This document shows, one piece after another, positions 21,155 through 30,904 of a stretch of DNA of 32,011 nt (the stretch's first letter is position 1; each line of letters opens with the position of its first letter). The notes beneath the pieces were generated by a model. It had not been told where the DNA came from, searched no databases, and worked only from the letters and a program-made list of their open reading frames with translations. The stretch spans positions 913,995-946,005 of the forward strand of contig BFEA01000563.1 in the NCBI GenBank assembly GCA_003427395.1, written 5' to 3'. A program made the translations under genes and the position numbers. This DNA comes from Chara braunii (Eukaryota > Streptophyta > Charophyceae > Charales > Characeae).

Positions 21155-21291
21155 TTCATCTTTAGTGGACGACGATCTACAGGAGCAGAGGTAGCGTCCT
21201 CCAAGCCTGCAGCACGCCTCGTCAAAAAGACGATGACATATGACGTTTTTGGAAGGACTTCAAAGTAAAAAGAAGCCATGTGTTTTCTCCA

Positions 21292-21468
21292 CTATTCAGA
21301 TATCAGTCTTCTCTCCATCCAGGCGACCCAAGTTTTGTCTTTTATATCGCATGCCGCTTTGACAGACCACTTACATAGCACAACTTTGCTTTGGCGGAGT
21401 GGATCCATAATAGTAAGCCCGTTCTCTTCTTTTGTTAAAGTCACCTTGTCCCATGCCAACTTGGGCAT
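21292..21468 (-). pseudogene. LINE ORF2 post-RT segment
   Basis: A 58-codon open segment reads PKLAWDKVTLTKEENGLTI followed by DPLRQSKVVLCKW. This matches the common LINE pattern after the reverse transcriptase, in which a Trp-containing block is followed by a 'KEEGGLG' block and a 'QSKALLAKW' helix. It is upstream-linked, with a frameshift, to ATIVSQLWYMG. Here EENG replaces the usual EEGG. Confidence 0.65.
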
Positions 21469-21836
21469 GAAACCTTCCTCTTTCTTGGTGTCGGGTTTCT
21501 ACAAATACTCTACGACCACACTTTCGATATTACTGCAATGGCTTTCCCCATGTGCCTGACGGATCCCATGTACCACAACTGAGAGACAATGGTAGCATTG
21601 AGGATCAGTGCCCTTCCCAAAAACGAGAGTCCATACACCTGCTTCTGCACACCTAGAATCTTTCGACGTTGTCACTTTTTTTTTTTTTCATCCCCAAATC
21701 CATGCAGATATTATATGAATAAGGCAAGAAGTATACGGAGGTTTCCCAGTTGACTTGAGCTTCACAAAGGTCGCAAAACTGAAATAATGATTTTGACTGT
21801 TGTTGCCAAGGCACTTCCTGTAAACTGTCTGTAGCC

Positions 21837-21995
21837 CTAAACCTGCAAGCCCACAATATAAGGGTCGTGCCTTATGTTGTTTAACATCACATCCATTTGA
21901 AGTACGAACAAGAGTGGAGTCAGAAGACGCTCTTGCCTAAGAGAGTGTGTCATTGAGAAAGGATTGGAAATGCGACCATCAATCATAATAGATGT
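21837..21995 (-). pseudogene. LINE reverse transcriptase fragment
   Basis: A 52-codon open stretch reads SIMIDGRISNPF, MTHSLRQERLLTPLLFVLQM and MLNNIRHDPYIVGLQV, ending at a stop (21837-21839). Non-LTR reverse transcriptases carry RQGCPLSPLLF at this point. Here the Gly-Cys-Pro is replaced by Glu-Arg-Leu, so the fold-critical turn is lost. The following active-site YADD region is missing, apparently by deletion, because the next recognisable block (QVNWETSVYFLP) comes only about 40 bp later. Confidence 0.7.
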
Positions 21996-22360
21996 TGTGG
22001 AATGACAATAAAGTGTTTTCAGCCAAAGGCAGTAGGATGTGTCTATGCCCGCGTTGTTGAGCGCATTCGTTCTGCAGAGGGGACCCTCTCAGCCACATCA
22101 CGCAGAATTTTGCAAGACTTCGTTGCAGAGCGTTGCCGCTTCGGCCGAGTACGCCCGCCATACCTCTCACGAACCCCTACGACAAGATAGGGTCACGTGA
22201 GGTACAACTTACCTCCACCCGTAGGAGTTGCCACCACCCCTTAGGTGGATGTATCCCCGCCGAGCTACGGAACCATATGCGAATGTTTTCGTATGCAATC
22301 GCAGACATGGCCCAGCCGAGGGCGTTTCTCGTTCGTTGTAGCATAAGGGGTACGTGCGGT

Positions 22361-22882
22361 CAACAGAAAATTTTTCCAGAAGTAAATAATCATTCTGGAG
22401 TAAAATTACATTCTAAATTTTAAATTTTCATTCCAACTTAAAAAATGTCATTCAAATTTTAAAATTTTCCATTTTACTTGAAAATTTTTCTTCCAAGAAT
22501 GGGGTAGCCCTTCTAATTTGAACTGCATGTTAGAGATATAATGAAAATATGGATGAGTTCATGAAATATTTTAATTAGACTGTCATTCTAAGTAAGGATT
22601 TTTAGTCATAAATAGGTTGATCCAATCTAAATTAGAAGACATTTATTGTAGTAAAATGAAACTCTAATTAAAATATTTCATAAACTCGTCCAGACTTCCA
22701 TTCCATCTTGAACAAATAGATGTAGTTGGAAGGGAAAACTCATATTTAGACGGGAACTTGTCAAATTAAATTGGAAATTTTAGAATTGGACGAACATTGG
22801 AATGATAATATTTAAATATTAAGCATTTGTTTTTTATGGAATGTTTTTTCAACTTTCATTTCTCGTGGGAATTTTTCTGTTG
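22361..22882. mobile_element. 522-bp foldback MITE
   Basis: The ends are CAACAGAAAATTTTTCC and, reverse-complemented, CAACAGAAAAATTCCC. Similarity between halves continues inwards to a strong inner pair: GGATGAGTTCATGAAATATT (about 22551) against reverse-complemented GGACGAGTTTATGAAATATT (ending about 22693), with an ~85-bp loop. Flanking GGT on both sides (22358-22360 and 22883-22885) may be a 3-bp target duplication. Non-coding and AT-rich. Confidence 0.75.
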
Positions 22883-22885
22883 GGT

Positions 22886-24109
22886 TAACGCCCGAATCAA
22901 CCCGTGCGCGAATCGCCCCCTGAGGCGCTGATCTCTCGAACATGACCCTACGCCGGTCGACTAGGACAGTCATATCTAACCACGCAATACATCTCACAAA
23001 AAAATAAATCAAACTTGCCACGTAAGTCACGTTTAGTCTTTTTTTCCATATTTGACTTATAACTTTTCGATAAATAATTAAACGGGTATCACACACGAGG
23101 CTCTGGAATTAATATTGTGTCGACACAGGCCTTAGTCATATCGACTAGCCATGCATGAATACGCAGGCAGTGACAGTGATGGTGTTATATGTAGTACCCA
23201 TAATCATGTGGCCCTCACTGGTCTTGAGGGTCGCTTTCAACAGGGGTTAATCTCTCAACGCTTAACAACCGCAAAAACAGTTGTGAGTTTTACCCTCTTT
23301 TGCGTCTGTGCAGAAGAGTGGTAGGCAGACTTCAATCCTTTGTAACGGTTGAACACCCCAAGCACGGATAGTGGGGTTCCACCATAGGAGGCCTGAAAAC
23401 AGGGCAAGGGGTTTGACTTTGCATCCGCTACGAACCTTAACGTCCAACTAAAAAAACTTATAAGAAGTTAAGGATAGAAAGAAATCTTCATTTTCTCTCA
23501 ATGCAAAATTATTTACTTATTACGCACAGTTTTAATAGGTCATACTGACATGGGAGTCATAAATAGAAAGGGTTATGAGATACGAGACGATCACTTCTCA
23601 CAATCACAATGTGACTTCCTTCAAAATATACACACGATTGCAGGTAAATCAAATCCGAACTTCGACTCACAACACATACATGCAATCATATCAAAGGTTT
23701 TCACATCGACAGAGCACACACTACACGGGGTTAACTTTAACCACTCTCTGCGCTCACACCCCTTGCCTTAATCACACAAGTCTCAGTCATTGTCTCACTT
23801 TCGAAAAAAAAACACTCAGTCTCTTTTTAAATTGTCATTTCATAAGAGTCTGAGTAAAAAACTAAAGAAAAAATTCAACCCACAGGGGCTAAGGCGTTAG
23901 GTTGAGTAACGAGAATAAGTTAAAGTTGTGTCGGAAACCAACTTGTTTGTTATCTAGGGTAACAAAAAATTACCCTCGTAGGATCATCTTGAAATAAGTC
24001 AAGCCTTAAATCAATCTAATAACCTGCAACACAACACAAACCAGTGCCAAAGCTATGCTTTAGTGATTATAAAATAATCCTACCTTCCTACCTCACCCCT
24101 AATACTTAT
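22886..24109. other. No gene recognised
   Basis: The minus-strand frame 23096-22812 and the short plus-strand frames at 23550-23853 have no family resemblance. Nothing supportable apart from a short A9 run near 23803. Confidence 0.4.
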
Positions 24110-24790
24110 CAGAAAATTTCAGGAATTTCGGCAGTACCTCCCCTACGCGAGAGCGGACTATCAAATTCTCAAGGTTCTAAAATATTATAACTCTTATAGA
24201 TCTCAATAAATTTCAGTAGCGCTTCTCGTAGGAAAATTATTTTTGCATAACTTACAAAACCAAATATAAAGTCTAAAAGCGATCTCTTAACTTCAAAAGT
24301 CAAATTTTGTCTAACTCTCTGATTTAATAAAACTTTCGGCAGCATCTCCTTTAGAAGAGTAGGTTTCCTAGGTTTATACTAAGTCAGATATGGACTCAAT
24401 ATATAATTTTGAATCAAACCAAGATAAAATTTAACTAACTTTTTTTAGATTTGTATAAATTTTGACAGCGCTTCCCGTTGAAAAAGTATCTCCAAATTTT
24501 ATACAAGGCTAAAGAAACATGACAAAGTAACTATGACTTCATAAAACCAAGTTTTGTCTAACTCCTTGATTAGTAAAACTTTGGGCAGCATCTCCTTTAG
24601 AGAGGTATGCTTTCTAAATTTGCACTAAGTTCTATATGAATTCAGACAAAAGTTGAACTTTGTAAAAAAAAAAAAACTAACTCCTTAGATTTGCATAAAT
24701 TTGGGCAACACTTTCTTTAGGAAAATGTCTTTTTCAAATTTATACAAGGCCAAGTATGAGAAAAAATAAATTTATCCCATAAAATGTTGG
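24110..24790. repeat. Degenerate array with two alternating ~120-bp unit types
   Basis: Six units are centred on a GGCAGCATCTCC-like core. Type A cores lie at about 24130 (CGGCAGTACCTCCC), 24339 (CGGCAGCATCTCC) and 24584 (GGGCAGCATCTCC). Type B cores lie at about 24215 (CAGTAGCGCTTCTC), 24465 (GACAGCGCTTCCC) and 24704 (GGCAACACTTTC). B units are preceded by TAGATTTGTATAAATTT and followed by CAAATTTATACAAGGC. A units are preceded by CTCCTTGATTAGTAAAACTT. Adjacent spacing is 85, 124, 126, 119 and 120 bp. Confidence 0.8.
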
Positions 24791-25049
24791 AATTGAACTA
24801 AGCAAATAAATTTAATTTATAAAATGCAGAAATTGAACAAACTCCTACAGCTTCAGCACATGGTGAGCATCTAAAACAACTACCGCTACAAAAGTAAGAA
24901 CTTAAGTAGATATCACACTGAACCACATACAAGTTTATACCACAATGAGTAAGTACCCTTACAAAAACCCCAAGTTATTTTCACATAAGTAGTTCATCGT
25001 CTTTCAGTTGGATAAACCCCAATACCTTAACTTACATATAGCATAAGAA
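24791..25049. other. Spacer between two arrays
   Basis: AT-rich DNA between the two arrays, with no gene or clear repeat. Confidence 0.4.
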
Positions 25050-25870
25050 GGCTAAGTCAAATTAAAGCCACATTGCTTAACCTCTGCCTTTGTATATACA
25101 AAACATAGGACACGATTACTTCACTCTTCATTAGGCAGATAATTAGACCAAACTGAAGTCACATTGTTCAAATATTTAATATCAAAGTTATAATAACTCT
25201 CTGAACCTTTTAATTTTTTTAAAACTAAGACTGAGTCAAACCGAAACAACATTGCTCATTCCGCTTTTGATTACACTTGTTAAAGTTGTTATATTATTAA
25301 TTTAAGTATTTTCTCCTCCTTTTGTCATAAATTATAGTCAGACAAAATCGAAGTCACATCGTGTGACTAGCTTGTTCTATAAAAAATATAATACATATTT
25401 ATATAGAAAATCATATCTTTTAGGTTTTTCGTTATGTGTGCGACATTAAACTAAACCAAACAGAAGGCACATTGTTTAGTCTTCAATCCAAACCTCCCTG
25501 AGAAAAAATAAGTAGTTGGATATAACGGAGGCAACATTACCCAGCTCTTAAACTTTTTCAATATGCAGATCATCACAAAAACAACAACCATATCTGACTG
25601 AAGCCACATTGTCTAATTGGAGTAAGGAATAAAACAACATAACATAGTCAGCTAGAAGAAACTGAAGTCATATTGTCTTAGCTGCATAAACGATAATTTA
25701 CAAGGGTACGACAATCAGACCTGACCGAAGTTACATTGTCTATCTGTTTATAAAACCTGACCATACAACAGCCAAGCGTGACTGAAGTCACATTTTTTAG
25801 TTGTAAAGATGATCAGCCATCAATACTACAACAACTAGATCTGGCCGAAGCCACGTTGCCTAGTTGTAGA
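25050..25870. repeat. Eleven-unit degenerate array with CATTG core
   Basis: Core of the type GACTGAAGYCACATTGTCTAG. The CATTG or variant position falls at 25071, 25162, 25250, 25358, 25470, 25535, 25607, 25671, 25734, 25791 and 25854. Spacing is about 90-110 bp in the first half and about 57-72 bp in the second. Flanks of the cores are not conserved. Confidence 0.8.
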
Positions 25871-28800
25871 GGACACAAAAATAAACAAAGAAGACCCAAT
25901 TAACGTAAGCAAAACCACCGTCTACCCACCTTCCCCCAATTCATCCCTCTTTATCTGAATTTCAAGCAACAATGTAAGGTAAGATTCACACAACCTTTTT
26001 TCTTACCTTATATGATTAAATTCCAGGAAGAATTAGTAAAAATATAGGATTGCATGCATATACTTTAGATAGACTAGAGAGATGTAACAAATAAGTGTTT
26101 AAAGGTTCACACAAGGCAGAAAGATGGTTTACCTTATTGTTCCCTGCCTCAAAAACTCCTGCAGAGCTCCCACGACCGAAGAGTGGGTCTCCCAGAAGGT
26201 CTTGCTGCGGTCTTGTGCGTTGCAATCCCACCTGTCGCCTTCCTCTCATAACCACAGATTAAACTTAGAGTAAGAAGGGCAGAAGGACGTGTTTTAGACG
26301 CTCGGGTTACAAACTCAACTCATTTGAGATGACCTTTATGTTTCGATCGCTTGAGGGTCCTACAATGATAGTCAAAGATATAGTGAACTGGCCAATCCGG
26401 TACCAGGATGCAGAGTGACGACCTCCTAACGATCCTCTAAGTCACAATAATGACCCCCTCGTCAGTTCCGAACACCTCCCTCACAGTTACGGTACCTCCT
26501 TTCATAACAATCATGTCGTTGCACAACCTAGATGGACCACGTTTGAATACTGTATACCTCATGTGCTCTATTCGAACCGCAAGTAAAACAAACCGATTTG
26601 CAGTAGCGGAGTGTGCTCAACAACCATATGCAAAAGTAAAGCTCAGAAACACTAAGCAAAATACAGCGAACGGTACCTGCTCATTCCACTCCTCGAAACC
26701 ATGAGATCAGTATGCTTAAAAACATCAGTCTGCCGCCATGCAGCCTATAAAATTTGCGTCCGAATAGAGTACACCTTTGTGCTCTATTACGATGCAGTCT
26801 AATTGTAGCGACTCACTGAAACTGCACCCGTAGCAGTCGTGCGCAACAACCACGTACCGCGACAACACACAACACCGAATCATAATCACTAGTACACCAC
26901 ACATGACTATTTGCAATACAAAATACAACAAAGTGCGCAACTACCACACCCAAATATAGTGATGCTCAACGCAAAGCACATTTATGTGCAACATAAAAAC
27001 ACGGCAAAACAGCGGTACACAGTGGTGCTCAATAACTGTGCACCATGGGCAGGCTTGTCAGCACTGAAAAGCATGGCAACGACTCCTTAATCGGTAACGT
27101 ATTTCACCCACTGCAGCAGCGCCACCAACGTCGACACTTAGACGATGGGAACAACGAAGCTGGACGACTTAAGTAGCTCCACCCAAGTCAGCCGCAGTAA
27201 CAACAGATAACATCACTGGGCCTTAAGAGTTGCAGCCCAGCTGAAACCGACCCAAATAACCACGTCGGGACATGATCATTATAGCAGCAACATCCGTAGT
27301 GCAGGGATTTTAAGCTTGGGAGTATTTCATCGATGAGCCCAGGGAACCCTCAATTAATCAATCCTTGCTATATTTCGACTTGGCTTCCGCTGGCTAGTCA
27401 TCCAATAGTCCCTCTAAGAAGCCGGTCATGAGGAAAGGCCCTCACGTAGCTATTTAGCAGACCAAGGTCTTGTTCGTTAATGAAATTAGTTAGACAAATT
27501 ACTAAACAATCTAAGAATGGCCATGCACCACCACCCATAGAATCAAAAAAGTTTACCATTTGTCAATCCCCGCTTCAATCATGTTGTTTGCACACTGTAG
27601 TTTTTAAATGCAAATGTTGTTGCGCGCGCTCGCGAGAGAGATAGCAAGAGGTTACTTCCATCGTTAGGATGAACAAAATCGAAATGAATCTTTCACTATA
27701 ACACTAGAAGGTACACCACCACTAGCATACTCCTCACTTGTGTGGTGCTACTCCTTACCATTACCTTTGGGGCCCCGACTAGCTTGCTCACGCTCAAACC
27801 TCACGCGGAAGATCGTAATTAGCAAACAACGCAACCGAGGTAAGCCCCCGTTACTTTCTCCCTCGTTGATTTCGTCCTCTCTCGTCACTTCCCCGCTTGT
27901 ACGCATCTAGCTAATTATTCGACGAGGTTCATCATATTTAGTAAATACAATAGTTGAATTCTCTACTAAATGACAGTCGTGGTACTTCAAAATGAAGGGG
28001 GTTTGGGTACAAGCGAACACTACGGTACGGGCAAGCAACTATGAGGAACCTGGTCGTGAAGGGAAGGGGATCACGATCGCCAATAATAGGAAAATCACAA
28101 ATGTGATAGAAGCGAAATCATGATGGCAACTATTGCCATTTTTCGCCACTCCTCAAATACGTGAAATGAGAGTGAATCTCCCGCTAGGACGGAGGAAAAT
28201 ATACCCCCTTTCGTTTCTACTCACTCAAATTTTCCTCTCTCCTCCTTTAACCCTCTCTCGTCTAACCTATCATTAGAGTCAATACCTCTGTCGGGTTCAC
28301 CTTACTGAGCGTGCGGAAGGAGAGTGAATCTCTCTCTTGAACAAGATCAAATATATGCCTAAATATATTCATTTTCTTCTCCCCGTTGTGCAGCCTCTGA
28401 CCGTTACGCCGCGCAAACTAAACCTCTATCCCAAAATATAAAATAATGGTTCGATTCGTGGGGTTCGAAAACCTCAGGGTTGACTTTTTGTTCGCCTGAT
28501 CTCATTGAGAATTGGACGAGTTGTTTGTTATTTGTTGTGCCATACCCGCCTCATCGATATTTTCCCGTGTTTTCTTTCTCCTTCCTCGAATATACCTGAC
28601 ATGGACCCCGGCCTAAGTTCGTTTATTCCTTTTCTCCCTTTTCTTCCTCTTACGCTTTTCTTTCGGTAACTTATCTCCATCCTCCTACCTCTGACTTTCT
28701 TCCTTGTTTCTGCTTCAGTCCGCTTTCACTTCGTTGACGTTTTAACTCAACTCCACAATGCACGGTCTCTCGATAGCGCAACAACTTCCTTGCAGTCCTG

Positions 28801-28990
28801 GTTCCAATGAATTCCGAAGGAAACCGACCACTAGACGGTTTGATTAGTCTTTCGTCCCTATACCTAAGTCTGGTAAACGATTTGTACGCCAGTATGACCG
28901 CGGTCTCCACTACAGTGCCCCGCTCTGCTTGGGCAAAGTTCCCCATCTGTCGGGTCCCAACGGGGGTGCTCACACTCATACCTCTCACAA
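25871..28990. other. Long stretch without recognisable genes
   Basis: On the minus strand, 26255-26110 is a GC-richer open segment ending CAATAAG|GTAAAC, which has the form of a 5' splice donor. It may be an exon but resembles no family. 26559-26640 and 26780-26855 are diverged direct copies sharing GTGCTCTATT and GYGCAACAACCA, with an extra inverted copy at 26755-26773. GAGAGTGAATCTC recurs at 28170 and 28319. No complete gene found. Confidence 0.4.
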
Positions 28991-29073
28991 CAGACCATGG
29001 GTAGCAGGCGACGCATCTGCAGACTCACATGCCTGTTGAACTCCCCGGCCCAAATTACTAGGTGGATGGGAAT

Positions 29074-29164
29074 AAAAAAATTTCACCAACATCCCGGAAT
29101 ACGCAAAGACCATGCTAATCTCCTCTGTATTGTTCCAATTTTTTTAACGGATATCTCGAAGGAC
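29074..29164 (-). ncRNA. U6 spliceosomal RNA-like sequence, divergent or pseudogene
   Basis: On the minus strand it starts GTCCTTCG with ATCCG, then AATTGGAACAATACAGAG and AGATTAGCATGG, and ends in a T7 run (29074-29080). The central block is nearly the universal U6 core: the GAACRATACAGAG(A) and AGC-triad region that pairs with U2 and contributes to catalysis. The ACAGAGA box here is ACAGAGG. The 3' half (TCTTTGCGTATTCCGGGATG) departs from the usual CCCCTGCGCAAGGATGACAC, disturbing the internal stem-loop. An ATATTT lies 23-28 bp upstream, where plant-type U6 genes have a TATA box. Most likely a decayed gene copy or a recombined pseudogene. Confidence 0.7.
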
Positions 29165-29294
29165 TAAGTCACGAGCGGTGGTTTGGAAATATCGTCATCG
29201 AGTTGACTAGTCCTAGGTAAGTTAGAGTGACCTTATTTTGGTCATTTGATTGTAGCTAGGTTCGAACTTCAATTTGTATTTCGGCAGTTAAGGA

Positions 29295-29443
29295 GTGTAT
29301 GAACCGAGTCATGTCAGTTGGCCTCATGCCTGGTCTTGGTATCAACACGGATACCATATCCCGAAAGTGGGGCACTAAAAAAAATAAAATAATACTAAAA
29401 TAATAATAATAATAACAGTAATGAGAAGAGCATGGGACTATAC
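29295..29443. repeat. Artefactual exact duplicate, copy 1
   Basis: 149 bp identical to 29482-29630 across a Nextera junction adaptor. Confidence 0.95.
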
Positions 29444-29481
29444 CTGTCTCTTATACACATCTAGATGTGTATAAGAGACAG
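29444..29481. other. Nextera mate-pair junction adaptor (contaminant)
   Basis: The same 38-bp mosaic-end palindrome as at 11569-11606 (CTGTCTCTTATACACATCT plus its reverse complement). Confidence 0.98.
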
Positions 29482-29630
29482 GTGTATGAACCGAGTCATG
29501 TCAGTTGGCCTCATGCCTGGTCTTGGTATCAACACGGATACCATATCCCGAAAGTGGGGCACTAAAAAAAATAAAATAATACTAAAATAATAATAATAAT
29601 AACAGTAATGAGAAGAGCATGGGACTATAC
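29482..29630. repeat. Artefactual exact duplicate, copy 2
   Basis: Exact copy of 29295-29443, ending GGGACTATAC just before a G run. Confidence 0.95.
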
Positions 29631-29984
29631 CGAGGGGGGGGGGAGAGGAACCGTCGGCACCCCTTTGTCTTCGTACGGTTGTACGTGTGTATGGTCCGCT
29701 AGGAATTTTTAAGATTTTGATCACAGTTCCTTAGTTAAATGTAAATCCCCTTCTCACGGGTAGTGACCTCACCCGCACCTTAAACTCGTGTGCCCATACA
29801 CCCTCTGATCTTACCTTGCGTGTCCCCGTCGTCGAGCTACAGGGATTCGACCGTGGGCCGCACAATACTTACGTAAAATCCTACCTCATATACCATCTCA
29901 TGTGCAACTTGTGCAAGGTGCAAATACACGCGCGAATACCCTTGTTAGGGTATTCACACCGACATGTCGGTACAAAGGTCTAGT

Positions 29985-30167
29985 TCACGCGGTCATATGC
30001 TTTGTTCCAAATCTTGTAGGAAAACTGCTGTCTAAGTTTTGGTCTGCAATCACCTTCATAGATTCCTCTACAGTGATGACATTGTCAAGAATTGACCTAC
30101 CTTTTACCAAAGCCCCCTGGTCAACCCTTGGCAAAATCCGGCGTGCAGGTAAATTCAGGGTCGGCAA
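29985..30167 (-). pseudogene. LINE reverse transcriptase fragment (fingers region)
   Basis: The minus strand reads RVDQGALVKGRSILDNVITV and EESMKVIADQNLDSSF. Non-LTR reverse transcriptases have a conserved QxGFVxGRSIxDNIxxxQE block at this position, so this is a short reverse transcriptase scrap, with Ala in place of the usual Phe after Gly. No YADD motif or other domain is adjacent. It is cut off by the 38-bp tandem repeat immediately upstream on that strand. Confidence 0.65.
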
Positions 30168-30170
30168 AGG

Positions 30171-30284
30171 GTGGTTTTTTCACCCCAGGGTGGCCTTACT
30201 GCCTTCAAGTGGTCTTTTCACCCCAGGGTGGCCTTACTGCCTTCAAGTGGTCTTTTCACCCCAGGGTGGCCTTACTGCCTTCAA
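30171..30284. repeat. Three exact 38-bp tandem units
   Basis: Units 30171-30208, 30209-30246 and 30247-30284 (GTGGTCTTTTCACCCCAGGG...) differ at a single base, in unit 1. Because 38 is not a multiple of three, all frames are crossed, so the apparent protein through it is not evidence of coding. Confidence 0.97.
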
Positions 30285-30389
30285 GGAACCTCTACGGTCC
30301 CCCGAACACAACGCACCCTCATTTTGGCTGTATGTGGCCGGTAAGTTGTTTGGAATGTTTACACACATGTGGGACCCATTCAAAGAGAT

Positions 30390-30548
30390 CGTAAATATGG
30401 GAATTATAGTAAAATATATTACCGACTCTGGTTCGGAACAGAAGAACTCAAAAAGNTTCTTCGAATTATCTTGCCATATATTCCTGTTCAAAGTATGCTA
30501 AGAAAAACGATGTTGCTTTACAAAGATGCTAAATTTCAACAACGCTGG
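30390..30548 (+). pseudogene. LAGLIDADG endonuclease-like C-terminal scrap
   Basis: One frame reads YSKIYYRLWFGTEELKK, then an N at 30456, then [19 protein letters not shown] and [10 protein letters not shown]. The last part resembles the C-terminal 'LPYIPVxSMLxKxxLxYKDxxxQQRW' region I associate with intron-encoded LAGLIDADG endonucleases of algal organelles. No LAGLIDADG motif itself is present, because only the tail survives. It runs directly into the psaB-like piece. Recognition is from memory. Confidence 0.4.
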
Positions 30549-30552
30549 ATCT

Positions 30553-30717
30553 TGGTTTAAAAATGCAGAATCTCGTCTTAACCATCATTTATCTGGTCTT
30601 TTTGGAGTTAGTTCATTGGCTTGGTCTGGACATTTGGTTCATGTAGCTATTCCAGAAGCCAGAGGACAACATATAAGGTGGGGCAATTTTTTGACTTCTA
30701 TTCCGCATCCTCAAGGA
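30553..30717 (+). pseudogene. psaB: psaB fragment (photosystem I P700 apoprotein A2), organelle-derived
   Basis: The frame reads [38 protein letters not shown] and [14 protein letters not shown]. This is the PsaB segment around one of the chlorophyll-binding transmembrane helices, where [12 protein letters not shown] and HLVHVAIP are nearly invariant in plastid PsaB. Only about 55 of about 735 residues are present, with no start and no further transmembrane helices. Codons are AT-rich, as in plastid DNA, unlike the GC-richer DNA downstream of 31,020. It is therefore a plastid-DNA insertion (NUPT) or a chimeric join, not a gene. Confidence 0.85.
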
Positions 30718-30812
30718 TTCAATTTATATTAGAAGTAAAAAATCATTCCAGAATCAAGCACAATGACTTGTTAGCTACTTTACATAATCCTGCACATAAA
30801 ACATGCACTGCG

Positions 30813-30896
30813 GGAATGGTAGGAAGACAATTAGGTGCTGAACATTCTCAAAGATTAGAATCTTATTTTCAATCAGTGCCAGGACTTCAGATCGTA
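30813..30896 (+). pseudogene. Pyruvate dehydrogenase E1 beta fragment (odpB-like)
   Basis: The frame reads [20 protein letters not shown] then GLQIV. In the plastid/cyanobacterial form of pyruvate dehydrogenase E1 beta a [16 protein letters not shown]...PGxxIV block follows the IRGPGG segment. Here only 28 residues match; the upstream residues ([10 protein letters not shown]) do not. AT-rich codons and the neighbouring psaB piece suggest an organelle origin. Some algal plastid genomes encode odpB, including red algae and, I believe, some early streptophyte algae. A nuclear copy cannot be excluded. Confidence 0.65.
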
Positions 30897-30904
30897 GAAC
30901 AGTA

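Larger units (their letters stand above)
19460..22170 (-). mobile_element. Decayed non-LTR (LINE) retrotransposon, 3' part
   Basis: Minus-strand pieces appear in the order expected of a LINE ORF2: a reverse transcriptase segment (21995-21837), an out-of-frame piece reading FCDLCEAQVNWETSVYFLP (about 21795-21740), ATIVSQLWYMG (about 21605-21570), a C-terminal block (21468-21292), NKWIKKADAECFEAL (about 21130) and RLWYVEQRLKEILHSIPPEW (about 20980-20920). Frameshifts, stops and a deletion covering the YADD-type active site show it is dead. The 5' limit is uncertain. The 3' limit is placed at the A-rich stretch (T-rich on plus, 19468-19485) by inference. Confidence 0.7.

Noticed and set aside
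24110-25870. CRISPR array
   Set aside because: Repeats are strongly diverged, only the cores are shared, spacers are irregular, and the setting is eukaryotic with no cas genes.
28671-29004. Opposed open frames near 28.8 kb as genes
   Set aside because: Neither strand resembles a known family, and there is no supporting start, splice or codon signal.
29902-30501. 199-codon open frame as a real gene
   Set aside because: It passes through a 38-bp tandem repeat (not a multiple of three), has no family resemblance, and is antisense to the LINE fragment.
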